A DNA stretch of 64,000 nt from Ampelocalamus luodianensis (GCA_036346255.1 CM070640.1:36885238-36949237), one strand, 5' to 3'; positions 11,656 through 26,000 are shown, numbered from the stretch's first letter. Numbers and translations: made by a program. The notes: a model not told the origin generated them from the sequence alone.

Positions 11656-13111
11656 CCCGGTAGATGGGGAGGAGGAGGAAGCCGCCGTGGTTCGCCTCGG
11701 CGGCGCGAGCACGCGGAGAGTTTGGGGTCTTGCTCCTTGATTCCTTCCCCTTCGATTGATGGTGGTGCGCGAGAGCGACGAGACGGAGGAGGAGGAGGAG
11801 GCGAGGGTGAAGGTGGGCTGGGTTTGCTGGGCCGGTCCGAGGCTTGGCCCAAACGACTCCAGGATTTTTACTTCTTCTTCTTTCCATTTGAAGACGTGGA
11901 ACTCACACATGAATTTGGTGGAAACCTACGCCTATCGAGAGTGGATATTTCCTTTTCCTACGAAATCGCCATGGAACTCCCGCGTTCAAATGTGACTCTA
12001 ATACCTCACGGGCGACCGTACATTTGTCATTCCTAATAAGATTGACATGCTGAATGTAATGTTTGTATTATAGCAAGTTACTTTCATGCATTTGATCCAA
12101 GGCTTTTTATATCCAACCGTTGGGAAACTAGTATATAACTTACCAGAGATCAGAGGATGCTTCACTGCCTCCATGTAGTAGCTTTAAGACAAGAAAAATA
12201 AAAAACAAAGTGAAGAAGTTTCAACTGTACGAAGGAAGACTACAGATTTGGAAGCTTTGGGAAATCCTTTCATGGACTAATTCTAACCTAACCTAATCAG
12301 CATTTTGACCATCCTTACGCGTTCTATGTACACCTCTGTCGCACAGTACCAGTAGATGAAAGGAAACCATAGTTTCTCCCCAACCCCTTCTGTTTCCTAC
12401 CTTATTATCCATTGAACTAAAAATGAATTGCTTCCTTAGCCGCTAAGAAAATTCCCAACATTGGAAATTCAGTTCTATGTATTTGTGTGCTTAATGAAAA
12501 GACTTCTTTTTTTTTTTAAAAAAAAAAAAAAACTAAGAAAGGAAAACAATGCAATGGACTCTTCTTTTGTTTCTTTCATCCCATTTAAAGCTTCTGGTTG
12601 GTCTGATTATTGAAAGCGTTCTTCGAATACTCATCTAGCCTGCCTGACAATGGCAGATCAAAACTGATCAGATCCATCTCTTTCAACCAAAAAAAACTTT
12701 TTTATGTAACAAAAAAAACTCAAAATAGTGGAAGAAAAACAAACAACATGAGTACATGACATCCATTGGAAGCAAATGGTGTTTGGTGTCGTGTTTAGCC
12801 GCAGCGGATGGCAAGTCTTACATGACCACCAGGCGCCGGCCTCTTCCTCCCCTCCCTGTCCTTCCTCCTGTCCTTCCTTTTGCAGTCCACAATAAACCTT
12901 CCCAGGACCTCGAGAGCCAATGTCCTCTTGAGCTCTTCTTGTTTCCCTTCACAGGACCTTCGTTTCCGCCCAAAATTTCCGATAAAAATCGCGGCTTCCG
13001 ATCCGTTCCAGCCGCCAAGAACCTGCCTCCGCCTCCCGGCTTTACCCCCCTGTGAAAAAAATTCGGGATTTCTTGGCGTGATTACGCGGGTTCTTTGCCG
13101 GTTTCACCAGG
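11656..13111. other. Divergent intergenic region between VIL and syntaxin genes
   Basis: The VIL gene is transcribed leftward and the syntaxin gene rightward, so both promoters lie here. The VIL side (11656-11850) is GC-rich and fits a 5' UTR. The syntaxin leader probably starts near 12800 (CT-rich stretch 12835-12900) and ends with the ATG at 13112. The middle (12000-12750) is AT-rich with homopolymer T/A runs near 12506-12530. I see no extra gene. Confidence 0.5.
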
Positions 13112-16100
13112 ATGCGCAACCTTCTCACGGTATGATCGCTTAATTTGCCTGTTGATTTTTGTGTTAATTGGTTCTGGTGGTGGTTATTTTTCAGCCGATT
13201 TCGAGTTCTAGGGGGATTTTTTGTGTTTGCTAAGACTTTGTCAAGTTCTTTTTATTTTATTTTTTTGGAGAGCTTCAGGTTCTAGTTCGTGTTTGGATAA
13301 TTGGATCGGTCTTCGTAAGCTGTATCCCAAAAAGATTACCTTGTTCCTGACGTTCTTGCTGCTGATTTCTGTCTATTGATTTTTTTTTGAGATGTTTTAT
13401 TTTGTGAGGAAATTTTTCTGAGATGTTTAGGCATGCATGGTCTGCTTCAATACTTCGTAGAATTATTATCTTCTTGGCACTGCAAGTTTGGAATGATCAT
13501 TTACTTGACAGTCTTATGGTTTTATAATTTTAGTTGTAATCCATTTTTTTTTGCCGGGAAGTCTTATGGTTTTATAATTTTAGTTGTAATCCATTATTTT
13601 TTTTGCCGGGAAGTGATCCAAAAATCTGTACTATCTTATTGTCCCCAAGCAAGCCTTGATTGCAGAGATGGGTGCAAATTCAGAGACTACTCTGCGTTCT
13701 CCTGCACAAGTATCTATATCTAACTCTGTAACAATCAAAACTAATTTCATATTTGTATTTTCTATTTTGAATTTAACAGGATTCATTTGAGCTCAGCAAA
13801 GGGGAGCGAGCCCCGGGAAATGTCGATATTGAGCTAGGGTTGCAGGGTGATACGACAAGTTCTGCGCAGCCTGGTTTCGAAGGCTTCTTTGAACAGGTGC
13901 CCCCTTTTACTTTTTGTAGATTTCAAGTCTCTTTCTGTTAGAACATAGCCAATCAGAATTACTAGAAGTCTCTCTCTCTCTCAAAAAAAAAAACTTGAAG
14001 TGTCTCTCTCTCTAAAAAAAATACAAATTACTTGAAGTGTCTATTCCTGTAACATGGTTGTATTGTATTCTTGTGCGTTGAAACTTTGTGTTATCACTAC
14101 ATTCAGGTCAGGGAGATCGAGAAGCTGATGGATACGTTGACAAAGCTACTGAAGGACCTTCAGGTGAGCACCAATACCAAATTGCAGTTGCTGTTGTTGT
14201 TGAATTTGTATGAGTTTAAATATTATGGTCCCTCTTCGAGCATTCAGAGTTGGGGTTATCAAACCTCAGCAGTACTTCAGCACCTATCTATCTGTTTATC
14301 TATCATCACATATGCCAGTATGATATACATATTCAAGATGATGTTTGAAAAATGCTAAATTGCCCCGAATCTGTTTAATTGACTTGTTGGCCGAACAATA
14401 TTAACTTGATCTCTCTAAAAGTCTCGGATTTTTATGTAGAACTCAAATGAGGAGTCAAAAGTTGTCACCAAAGCAGCAGCTATGAAAGGTACCATATGGA
14501 ATTTTGGTTGTTTTCTTCGAATAGGACAGCATAGTCATTTCTGTCTTAGCTCCAATTTTCCATAACTAATTCGATTTTTCTTTCCAATTTATAGAGATAA
14601 AAAAGCGCATGGAGAAAGATGTCAATGAAGTGACAAAGGTTGCACGTCTGGCAAAATCAAAAGTAGAGCAATTGAATAAAGATGTGAGTTAATTTGCACT
14701 CTTCTTGAGACCTCTTTTACTAATACATCAGAAGTTCTCATAACTAATCAATTATGATTTTTATTGATTTGATACATTGTTTTTCCCTATAATAATCATA
14801 TGCTCCTCTGATTTCTTTCTTCCAGAATGCTGCAAACAGAGAAAAGCCAGGCTTTGGCAAGGGATCAGGTGTGGACCGATCCCGGACTACAACGACTGTG
14901 TACGCTCTCCTACGATCATTCTCTTGCTCTTTTCTTGCCCTTTGTTTTATTTTTCACATGATTGATTTCCACTTGATAATCTTATTGCAGTGCATTGACA
15001 AAGAGGTTGAGAGAACGCATATCAGAGTTTCAGGTACCTCCTTTTAACTTCAAATTTCATTAATTCTTCTACACAATCTACCTGCTAAACATGTTTTCTA
15101 CATGCTTATTAACCATAACCGTTGCTAAAAAATAAGACAGAATTGTGCCTTTAGTATTTTGGACTGTCGAACATTAGTCTGCTAAATCTTGAAAAGGACC
15201 TAGAAAATGGAAGTTTATACTACTATAAGATTATGCATGCCAGTTTGTAAATTAGCATGTGATTTTACTATGAAATATATTTCCAGACACTAAGAGAAGC
15301 AATCCAGAAGGAATACCGGGAAGTAGTGGAGAGGCGTGTTTTCACAGGTCTGTTGTCTTAAACTCTCAACATAGTACTAGCTCTTTGCATTCCAGTAGCA
15401 CTGATAGCCGTACTTACTTAAACCATTCATTCTGCAAATATCCAATAAACAGTAACTGGCGAGCGTGCTGATGAAGAGGTAAGAAGATCCATCTATCCTC
15501 TACTTAAAGCCATTAGTGCTAACAAATCTGCATATGCTATGTTGCTAACACCGGTTCGATTTTCAGACAATTGACAAGCTGATAGAAACAGGTGACAGTG
15601 AGCAAATTTTCCAGAGAGCTATTCAGGAACAAGGGCGTGGAAGGGTACTAACTCGTTTGGCCCCTCTATCTCTAATACTTGTAAGCCTAATACTGACAAA
15701 AATGCACGGTTTAACCTGAACTTCTCGCGTTCGCAGGTACTTGACACACTCCAAGAAATCCAGGAGCGCCATGACACGGTGAAAGAGATCGAGAAGAAGC
15801 TTCTTGAGCTGCAGCAGGTAATGAATGATCACTCTTCCAGAATTGAGGATTTAAAGACTGTGCTTCTGTTTACCTGGTAGCCCCCGAATGCAGATTTTCC
15901 TTGACATGTCCGTGTTGATTGAGGCTCAAGGCGAGATTCTGGACAACATTGAGTCACACGTACGAATGATTAGTACCATTTCACAGAATTTTTAGCACTC
16001 TCCTTTGCAAGCTTCAGTTTGTTCTGACTTCTGATCCTGTCCCTGCTCAGGTTACTGGTGCAGCTGAACATGTGCAGACTGGAACGAACCTCCTCCGGAA

Positions 16101-16209
16101 AGCGAAAATTCTGCAGAAAAGCACGCGAAAATGGACCTGCGTAGCTATAATCATCCTCCTGATAATCGTCCTTGTAATCGTCCTCTCCTTAAAACCGTGG
16201 GCAAAGTAG
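13112..16209 (+). CDS. SYP132: Plasma-membrane syntaxin (Qa-SNARE, SYP13 type)
   Basis: Qa-SNAREs drive vesicle fusion at the plasma membrane; SYP132-type members act in constitutive secretion and cytokinesis. The thirteen exons are 13112-13129, 13780-13896, 14107-14163, 14440-14488, 14595-14683, 14826-14899, 14991-15033, 15287-15347, 15453-15478, 15567-15644, 15737-15817, 15894-15959 and 16051-16209. They total 918 nt and 305 aa, in frame throughout. The first exon is only six codons (MRNLLT) and joins DSFEL, a typical SYP13 N-terminus. An Habc region (about 40-150) is followed by the conserved LREAIQKEYREVVERRVFTV segment. The SNARE helix (about 205-265) carries the zero-layer glutamine at Q243 (EAQGE). 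A tail anchor spans 281-301. Intron 1 contains a 53-bp tandem duplication. Part of exons 10-11 and the 3' UTR recurs downstream as a broken copy. The SYP132 assignment is by resemblance. Confidence 0.93.
13509..13615 (+). repeat. Tandem duplication in syntaxin intron 1
   Basis: GTCTTATGGTTTTATAATTT...GCCGGGAA occurs twice in succession (about 13510-13561 and 13562-13613). The second copy has a few extra T residues. It lies wholly inside intron 1. Confidence 0.85.
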
Positions 16210-16387
16210 AAAACCAGCATCTCAGAATCATCATGCTCATGTTTATTTTGGTTGGTAATGTTATTGTATAGTTCAATCTGTGTATACGCCACACAGTGCC
16301 AGAGCGTCGTGTACATTATCTGAAATTTTGGGTGTGAACTTATTCAATTTTGTGTGCTTCAAATAACGAACATGCGGCTTGATTATG

Positions 16388-17007
16388 TGTAACAGCCCAA
16401 ATTTTGGCTCTAATTAAAAACAATGCATGATTTTCAAAAACTTTGGTTGCTTTTCAAAATTTCCAAAAGCTTTGCCTTGTAATTTAAAATTTTAAAACAA
16501 TTTCCTTGCCTCAAAAGTTGGATTTGCAAAACCTAAAATTTAGTTGTGTGCAAACCCAAAATAATTAAAACCTGGTTGTTGCAAAATCTTTTCAAAATTT
16601 AAATTCAGATCATAGTTTGCAAAGCAAACAAAATTTTCAAACCTTTTCTTTCTCTCTCTGCCCCTCGTGCTGAAACCCACCGAGCTGACCTAGCTGCCAC
16701 TTTTTTCTTCCTTCCCCTCTCTTCCCCACGGCCCAGCCCAGTCGGCCCGTGAACTGAGACCAGCAAGCAGCAGTCGCGGCCGGTAGACCAACTCACTCTC
16801 CCTTTCTCGTGAGCTCACTGGTAAGCGGGCCCTCGACCCCACCTGTCAGCGCAGAGGGGTAGACTGTTTCTCTTCTCCCTCACACCAGCTCACTCTCTCA
16901 CTCGCTTGTTGCATCGTACACGCGCACCACACAGCTTAGTGCTGACACCACGCGATCATCGCCCTGCCACCTCGAGTGCACCCCGCCGCGACCTTGTCAC
17001 CTCACGG
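16388..17007 (+). mobile_element. LTR fragment at the syntaxin 3' flank
   Basis: TGTAACAGCCCAAATTTTGG resembles the 5' start of the long LTRs further right (TGTAACATCCCAATTTTGG). It is followed by AT-rich and then CT-rich LTR-like DNA. It ends abruptly at 17007, where a copy of syntaxin exon 10 begins. No matching end or target duplication is visible, so it is a truncated fragment, perhaps filler at a duplication joint. Confidence 0.5.
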
Positions 17008-17264
17008 GCGTGGAAGGGTACTAACTCGTTTGGCCCCTCTATTTCTAATACTTGTAAGCCTATTTTTAACAAAAATGCATGGTTTAACCTAAACTTCTCA
17101 CGTCCGCAGGTACTTGACACACACTAAGAAATCCAAGAGCGGCATGACACGGTGAAAGAGATCGAGAAGAAGCTTGATTTTGGTTGGTTATGTTATTGTA
17201 TAGTTCTACATGTGTATATGCCACGCAGTGCCAGAGCGTCATGTACATTCTCTGAAATTTTGGC
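17008..17264 (+). pseudogene. Duplicated syntaxin 3' fragment (left part)
   Basis: The copy includes the end of syntaxin exon 10 (GGGCGTGGAAGG), the whole intron 10 and most of exon 11 (ending GAGAAGAAGCTT). It then jumps to the 3' UTR (GATTTTGGTTGGTTATGTTA...). This equals source positions about 15634-15800 joined to about 16245-16331. Retention of the intron shows a DNA-level copy, not a processed one. A deletion removed exons 12-13, so no SNARE or membrane anchor could be made. The copy is interrupted at 17264 by retrotransposon A. Confidence 0.85.
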
Positions 17265-17968
17265 TATTGGGTTTGGGTATGAGGACCGAGGGTAGGGCAC
17301 TCGCCCTCATAAAAAAGAGGCTCTGATGCCTGATTTTAGAAGAGGGAGACTAGGGAGACTAGAGTTAGAAGAGGGAGACTAGGGAGACTAGAGACTCTGT
17401 GTTTATTCATTGCTTAACCATAATTAATACAATGATGTCTCTTTTATAGGGATGGTTTGATTTGACCGTTAAGAAACATATCTCTAATATAGTAAATAGA
17501 TGAACATAACAATCCAATCTAAAGGATATGGAAATAATTGAAGGTAACATCTCCTAAACTTAAGGGATAGATAAGGGGATTTCATTGGCCGCCAAGACCA
17601 AGGGTTGTTGACATGCTACAACCCGTGCTGCAGTAACCTCACATGGAGGTCATACGACTACAATGCTCGTCCATATTATAGACCATAACATTACACCCCT
17701 TGCGGCAAGGTAGCTCGTCCTCGAGCATCGGTAGTGGGCACGATTGAGATTCTTGGTGGCCCCATGTTGAGGAGAGGGCACGATGATGACGTCGTATTGC
17801 ATAGAAGAGGATCAATGAAGCCTCAATGAACAACATCAGGGACAACAACCCTCCAGCATCGATTGATGTCGCAGGAGTCGCTGACAACAAAGGCTACCGA
17901 TGCGGGGCAGCAGCAGCATCCTTCTTGCCCCGAGATGCAACGATTGTAGGAGAGAGGCGACGACGTTG

Positions 17969-18391
17969 CTAAACCCCAGATGACAGTCGTTGCGCACCGC
18001 ATCTTTGAAGGTACGACATCGGTTGGCCGCATGGAGAGGATCGTCGCTGGACGGTGGCAACCTTCTTCCTCGGCAAAGACACCAAAGGTGCAGCCAAGGG
18101 CAACAAAGCCTGAAGAGAAATCATCGATGGTGAGGGTGGTAGCATGACCAACGTCAATGACGGGGATGGGTAAGGTGATGGCAATGCCTCTATTGCAATG
18201 GCAAGCATCGCCTCCTGTTGCTTCTTAATCTTGGCCAAGGTTGCAACTGGCGGCGATGGCGACTTGACTAGCGGTGGCGGAACAGAAATTGCAGCAACAT
18301 GTTGGGCCTTCCTCTCCTCCATCTTGATCCAGCCCGCCTTCAAGTTTAACAATAAGGCCTTGATGTTGGCACAGAGCTCACTATGGGATAA
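17969..18391 (-). pseudogene. Gag-like coding part of retrotransposon A
   Basis: An open minus-strand frame encodes a lysine- and proline-rich peptide (KMEERKAQHVAAISVPPPLV and more). Its other end lies at about 37244-37314, where an ATG (MASVAYRIK) follows shortly after the primer-binding site. The two pieces are separated by solo LTR B and its cargo. I recognise no protease, reverse transcriptase or integrase motif. I infer it is the short ORF of a non-autonomous element. Confidence 0.45.
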
Positions 18392-21300
18392 TGTCGGGAC
18401 CCAAATGTACAAATCTGGACCCTCTGTGTATAATGCACTAGTCCAGGATCACGCTAGTGCATACAGTGTCAACATAAATAAATATCATTCCACACAAGAC
18501 GAATATAAGAATAAATGACTAATTTGATTAATAAATAACGGTTGTGACCTTATGGTCGAGTTTATACTTATTAAGCCATGCAGGGCTAACACTAAGTAAA
18601 GAGACGACAGTGGAATGGAAACAAATTCAGTGGGAACCCATTAACTTGCCACAGGCAACCGACTAGGATCAAAACCTAACGATCACCCTCCTCAAAAGCA
18701 GGCGAAGACTCCCCTACTTCAACTGAATGATTGCAGCAAGAATGAGTACTCCGAGTACTCAACAAGTTGTTGTAACATCCCAATTTTGGATTTGTGTTTC
18801 AAATGTAAGAAAATGAGTAGAAATTAAAACTTTTTCTTACATCATGTATTTCCTGTATGTTCTAAACAATTCCTGTACAAGAATTATGGAAATACAAAGT
18901 CACAAGTCTTTTGATCCAAAACCTTGTCTTCCAAAAACATTCATCTCAAATCTTGTGATCATCCTTTGGAAATATTTTTCCTAAGTTCTAGGGATGGTAT
19001 GTGACCCCTATGGAAAATTTCACAATTTTTAGAAATTGTTTGAATATTTTTGGAGGACAGTCAAACCTGTTTGACTTTTAGTCAAACCTTAAACCAGAGC
19101 CTTGCAGAATTTTTGGGAGAAAAATGCACTGCATAAAAACCTCTGAAAATTTTACACAAGGTTAATATCTGAGTTAGCAAGCTTTAGTAATAATTTCAGA
19201 ATTTTTGGAGTTGTTTTTGCTAACTCAAATAAATCCTCAAAGTCCCAGTTCAGTTTAAAACCCAAAATCTGATTTCACTGTTCGTTGGGTGCGAGTCAGA
19301 CTCGGACTCGAGCCACTTGAGTTGGTCCAGTCAACTAACTGCACCCGGTCCGGCTTAAAAGCGTGCATCCAATCTCAGTCGTTGGATCCTAATCGCTCGG
19401 CCCATGTTCGCGTAAACATTCGGACCCCGCGAATGCGCTGATCCTTGTGAACCGTTAGATCTTGATCCAACCGCCCAAATTATCTGAGAACGTTCGGACC
19501 TCCGGAGGACACATTAAATCGTGGCCGTTCATTTCTGATCCAAGGGCTTGCGATCTCCTCTGTCGTGTTAAACCTCAGAAACGTGGAGCGATCTGAGCCG
19601 TTCTTTCTCAATCCAACGGCTCACAGCGCCCTAGCCTTTTCTCTGGTCATCTTCAACCTCGCGCCGTGCGTGAACAGAGGAGCGAGAAAGAGCGGCATGG
19701 CACTGTCAAATCGTGTTCCCTTGTCAACGTTCCTTTTTGTCGACAATTCGTGGGCGCAGGTGTTTTCGGCCATACCTATGCCCTACTCCTGCACCCCATC
19801 ACTCCTTTTTCGGGCTATGGTAGCCCTATGAACCTAACACTTGTGAATCTCGTTTTGTTGGCCAAACCCTAATCCTTTAGCTATTTAAGGTCCCCAAACC
19901 CTTCCTGGTACTCCTTTGCACCACCCTCAGCTCTTGCTCTGTGTGTTGAGCTCAAAACCACCAAAAACACCAAAATCGCCATTAATGGCCGTGGAGCTCT
20001 GTTGATGGTTTTGGTGCTTCAGTGGTTCTCCTTCAAATATCTTTGCACCCTTTTAAGCTCCTTACTACCTTAATCATTTTCCCTCACTCAATTTTGGGTT
20101 TCATTCACAGGATTTGACAAATTTGGGGTTTGTTCAAATTCGGCCGAAACCATCCCCTTTCTTCCTCAGCTCTGGTGAGTGCTCCATTTCTCAATTATTT
20201 GCTCATGAAGCTTCTATGGGCTATATTGTAGCTATTATGACCACATGATGGTGTTCATTGTGCTCAGGTTGTTATTTTCGTATTGTCTTCTTCAACTCCG
20301 GCGAGTTCCTCCTCTGTCAAAGCTCCTCGGCCATCTTTGAAGCCCTTCTCGGTTAAGGTAGCTTCTATTTAGTCCCTAGATGCTTGACACACGCTTCTTT
20401 GGACTGCTGCGGAGCATTTGAGCTATTTTCGTGTTCGGCCGATTTGGTCACCATCGCTACTTTCCGGCTAGCCGGCGTTCTAGACCTTCGCCGCCGGCGA
20501 GGTCACTGCCATCGGGATCGCAAGGCTATTGTGAATCCATTTTAGTCTTAAGGTTGCGCCGCCGTGGCCGGAGCCGGCGGCGACAAGCCTCTCGTTTCGC
20601 TCGGGTTTTGCCGGACGAAACTCCCGCTCTGCCGTTGTCGTTAAGACACAATTAATGACCTAATCATTGTTAATCATTAGGGTTATTTAATATGTCTTAA
20701 TCTAGTTCACTGTGCCACTGACCAGTGGGCCCAGCCAGTTAAAATCCCCGCTGGCGCTAGTTAATCCCGTTCGGACATCATTAATGTTAATGATTATCTT
20801 TAATCATTGTCTTAACTTTAATATGTCTGAAAATACCTTTTGTGCCGCTGCCAGGTGGGCCCTCAGCCGCTTAAACCTCTATGTGCAAAGGCTTTAGGAC
20901 ACATTAATTGCTAATCATCACTAATCATTGGGTTTTAGTAATTAATCGATGTCCTAAGTGGTCCCTTGGCTCACTGACATGTGGACCCGCTCGTTAAACC
21001 CCTCCCGTCGCATTTAAACTCACGTGGGTGAGTGTGTAGCGCTTTGTTAAGCGTGGACCGTCGATCTTGTGATCAACGGCCCAGATCTGGGGAACTTTCG
21101 GACCCTCTGGTTTCCTAATCGCTCTGGATCGTCCATCTCGCGATGGACGGCTGAGATTCGTATGCTGTTCGGACTCCCCGAAGGGAAGTACGCTCTGAGC
21201 CGCTCATCTCAAGATCTACGCCTGTGGATGGCCGATGCATTCGCGAGGTCCGAATGTTCCCATCCACGTGAGCCGTTGGATCTAGATCCAGCGGTGGGCT

Positions 21301-24300
21301 CCTTTTGGAATCGCGCGCGTGCGCTATTCCCAGCGCGCGTGGGCCGTTAGATTTTGCATCTAAGGCCCATAGCCGTCTACGTCCTTTTAGTTCTGATAAG
21401 TTTGTTTATATTTCAGTAAGCATTTATTTATCAACTGAAAATTGTATTAAGACTTTAGAAACTCATAACTAATTCATTTTAAATCACATTTAGATGATTC
21501 CAACTGCATTAAATTCATGTTTCACTATAGTTTAATTTAAAAATACATTTAGCCTTGTTTTTACAGCAGAAAATGTTATAAGCTTTATTGATTCATTTCT
21601 GCCATTATTTAATGTTCTTGAAATTCAAGGAAAACTTAGAAAATGCATAACTAAATTGTTTTAATTCCTTTTTAGTTGATTCCAGTTAGGGTAAATTCAT
21701 GTTTAACTAAAGTCTAATCTAAAAATGCATTTAGATAAGTTTCGGTAACAGAAAGTTTTACAAACACTAATAACTTGATATCAGCCATTTTAGAATATTC
21801 CAAAAAATGAATTAAACCTTGTAAAATGCATATCTTTTTCTGTATAATTCCAATTTGTGCAAAATCAATTTTGTTAAATTCCTCTGTTAGTGTAATTTAA
21901 TATAAAATAGGTTTTGAACATGGTTATATTTCTGTAAAGTAACTTGTGCTAGGTTTACAACTTAGAAAAATCATAAGTAAATCATTAAAACTCCCAATTT
22001 AGTAAACTCAACTTTGCTGACCTTAGGATGTCATAATTTACCTGCTATAAAAATTTCAGGACTTAGATCATTCCAGAAATTTTCGTCATGAACAGTACCA
22101 TTAATTAATTTAGTTGATTAAGTAGGTGAGAGAGTGTATTTTAGCTATAACTTTTTCATACTAAATCCAAACTGCATGATTCTTGTTCCTAAAATTGTCT
22201 AAAATCATCCCCTAGCTGCTGTGTAAATTTCATTAGATTTGGCATATCTTTTGCTGTTGGAGTTATTTGGTGTTCTTTGTTCTTATTGATTTTATCGCCT
22301 TTTCGAGTTAGGTTCTGAAGATATTTGTAACAACCCTAATTTTATGAACAGTAATAAAATGTTTTATGAACAGTAATGATGTACTGTTCATAACAGTAAT
22401 GAGGTGTTGTTCATAGCATCACTGTTCATTTTTACAGATTGGGCATTATGTTGCAAATGAAAACTTTCCTTTTCTAGCCAAAATCCAAAACCCATTTGAA
22501 GTTTCAAGGGAATACAAGCCAATGCTTGTATTATGTCTGGGAGATATTTTTATCAAAGCCTAGATAATTTATTTCGCCCACAAATAAATTTTGTTGAATT
22601 TTTAGAAATTATTTTGACTTGGACAAAAATAATTGTCTTTATCTAAACCTATTCGCGTTAAGGTAATTATTTATGAATTTTACAAGTGAAACCGTAGTTT
22701 TCGAAATTTATTTGGGAAATATATTATCCCAGTAGCCTTCCTTCAAAATTTCATGAATTTACAAATTTATTTACTATTTCTAAAGGCCCGGTCAAACTTT
22801 TAAACCTTGAATTTAGGATTGGTCAACTCTTCCGGTCTAAACCCAAACCTTAGCACTGTAGTGACTCGAACCCAATGAGGTTGGGTCCAACCGGTGCATT
22901 TGGTCCGGCTCAGTCACGCTCGGGCACGAGCCCAACCCCGCACGTGACGCCAGCCGTTGATCTCCCATCGAACGGACGAGATTTGAGTTTTAGGAGGCGC
23001 GTGCGACTGCGGCTGCCAGCGGGGTCCCCACGTTAGGGAGTCGTCTCTCTTCCTCTTTGCCTCTGTACGCCGCCGCCGGCTTTGTGACCTGAGTAGAGGC
23101 GTTATCCAAGGATCGTGCAACTATTGTCCGGATATTTAGCACTAATTGGACACCTCATCAGCTCTAGACACTTCCCCTTTACCCTGTAGCTCAACCTCTA
23201 TATATACACCCTAGCTTTTTGCTACTGCTATTGTTGACCCAAGGAGCTCTTCATCCTCCATTGCCGTTCCAGTGGAGTTTCTTGCTCCTACATTTTGCTT
23301 ATCCATCTTAAACGCTGGTTTCACCTTGTAATAAGGATTTAGCATCTTTTGTAGGTTAAACCAGAGTTTATTTCTCTGTTGATCAAAGCCGATTTTAGGA
23401 ACCTTCGGTATTTCTCATGCTCTGGTAAGCTAAGGCCTTAGTTCTTGTCATCTCAAGTACACTAAGGACCTCCGTAGCTCACATGAATCATTCACTTGTA
23501 CATAAGTAGCTCCAACCTTCTTTAAACTGAAAAGTTGTTTTCATAACTTTTCGGTCTTTCATATCGTTTTCCAGTTCTAGGGTTTCCCTGGCTATCCTTT
23601 CAGCCTAGTTAGCTCTTAGTTGAACCCTAGTAGCATAATCAGTTGTTCTTTTGATTCTTGTTGTCATCTATTTAACTTTGTAGCAAAGGTATATCTCTGT
23701 CACCTGTTGTCGGCCCAACCGACAACTTCTGAATTTCGTTAGTTTCTATAACTTGACTGATTAGGGTTAGATTAGGGTTAGCCCGGGGTATTATTTACTC
23801 TGAAGATCAGACTAAGCTTCAATTTAGGATCTCTTACTTAGTCTATTTTCAATTAACCCGAAATATGCAGTCTGCCCTGTTTTCCATTCTTTTCAAAATC
23901 TGAAAACAGTGACTTTGACCGAACTCTAGTTTCTGTCATTTAAAAGCAGTAGCTGATAAAATGGGTTATTATCTTTATTAGGGTAAGTATGACTTAAGCA
24001 TATTGTTGATTATGCATTACTTTCTTGATCATACATTTCTTTGTTCATTCTTACTTTCTGTCAGTTTTCATATTCATTGGAGTTTATTGTTTCTTTTTAG
24101 AATCTGGTTCTTCTGAAGTGTTTGATTCTAATTCTGAGCAACCAGAGCCTGCACAAGAAGTATATTATTATCAAGGCAAGCATCCTCTTTGCACCATGTT
24201 GATCCCAAAGTTTTATACAATAGATTTTTCAAATACAGTGACACCTGTTGCATGCTAATTTTCTGAAAATACAATTGTGATCTGTTAGTAGGTAGTTATG

Positions 24301-25981
24301 ACCTAACATTGTGGCTTACCTTAAATCTAAATATACACTCAAAACTTAGAGTAGGGTTGTATACTGCGATATTTAATTTCAAAATTTTGCTTAGCCATGT
24401 AGTCCATAGAACGTTAGAGTTTGACAAGATTCTCTTGTCAAACATGGGAACAACAAATAAATTTAAGTCATTTTAACTCTTTGTTCAGTTTCTTTAAATC
24501 AGATTTGAATTTTAAATTTCAATTGATCTGGACAAGAGGAAGCTAGTGGTGGTGCCTTTGTGCACGAGATTGGGAAATGTGGTGGACTTGTCTGGACCGA
24601 ATAAGGACTGAACTCTGACTATTCAATTGAAGTCCTAACGTGCTTCCACACGCGGTGTATGGGCGCTGTTTGGTTAAGTAGAGGGTTAATGCTATTGAGT
24701 TGGAGACAGGGGAGTAAGGATATGTGTATTGATCTTGTATGTATAGATGCTTAGGTCTTCGGGCTGCGTCTTATGCCATGTGAGTTTTATATCAATATCA
24801 GATGTTCTTAGAAGGGTGAGGGCGTATTTGTGTTCCATCGCATGTACGTACCTTAAAGATGCCGATTGCAATCTAGTATGTGTAGCGAACACAACTTGTA
24901 TTTCTTTTGTTTGGATCGGCATTCCTGACGCAACATGTGTGCCCCGGTTAAGAAGATGCTATCGGTCGTTGTTTAAGCGAGATCAGTTCGCACATGGGTA
25001 TCCAACTCAATAGTGTTAGCTTGTTGAAGAATACCAAATCTTAGTTTCCCCGGCCGGCATACCAAAGGTTGTGTGCTATTATTCCGGAGGCTTACGGGCT
25101 AACTAAGTCGTGTGGGTAAAGTTGTACACCCCTGCAGGGTATTAAACTATTCGAATAGCCGTGTCCACGGTCATAGACGATAACTTGAGTTGATGTCACC
25201 TGTATAGAGTTTTGATTTAAACTTTTGTTTTTGGTTTCTGGTTCAGCATGAGGGAATTCATGCAATGTACTGTTTACATGTATTTTTATTTACTTACTGT
25301 TTTAGCCCAATTTGATTCATTAAATTACTTTATCAAAACTTAGCAATTGTAGGTTAGGATATATTGCTTTATGCAAAATTGGACCATTATGCCTTCCTGT
25401 TGTAACCTTATGCATGTACAAATCTAAATCCTTTGTATAGGTTCTAACAAACACTTTCTTTTATTAGTTTGTGTAAGTCTTGCTGAGTACCTTCCGTACT
25501 CAAGGTGCTATAACTCATTGTTGCAGGTGAGGATGGTTACTTGTATGAAGTACCCGTTAGCGTCGATCAGGGTGACGCTAACGAGTGAAGCTATTTCTTT
25601 CCTCCACGCAATAGCCTGCGGGTGATGGGGCCATTGGTGGTTTCGTTGTTTAATCTTTTGTTTCCGCTGCCAACTTTTGTAGTGACCAAGTCACTTATAT
25701 TGTAGTTCTAAACTAAATTGTAATCTTATGTTTAATTATGCAAATGTATGACTTGTATGCGTATGATGCAATGTTGTTTAAGGGTATATGGGCAATGGTC
25801 ACTGATCTTGGGAACCATTGTAAGACATATATCCGGGAAGCCTGAATATTGGATTTGTTACTTATTAAATTTATGCTTCTAGCATGATCTTTAATAAAGG
25901 GGCAGCACTGTTCCTTAATTAAGAATTGTGCTACAGTATAACTTTAATTAAGCACATTTCCAATAAACAAGGGTCTCCACA

Positions 25982-26000
25982 GCGTTGGTATCAGAGCATA
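25982..26000 (+). promoter_or_regulatory. Primer-binding site of element D
   Basis: TTGGTATCAGAGC complements the 3' end of initiator Met-tRNA and sits three bases after the LTR end, the standard arrangement for gypsy elements. Confidence 0.8.

Noticed and set aside
11373..11852. A 159-codon frame upstream of VIL
   Set aside because: The VIL first exon in another frame (11655-11616) gives a proper donor and perfect phase; this frame is leader and intron sequence.
17008..17264. A second functional syntaxin gene
   Set aside because: Only parts of exons 10 and 11 and the 3' UTR are present; the SNARE core and anchor are deleted.
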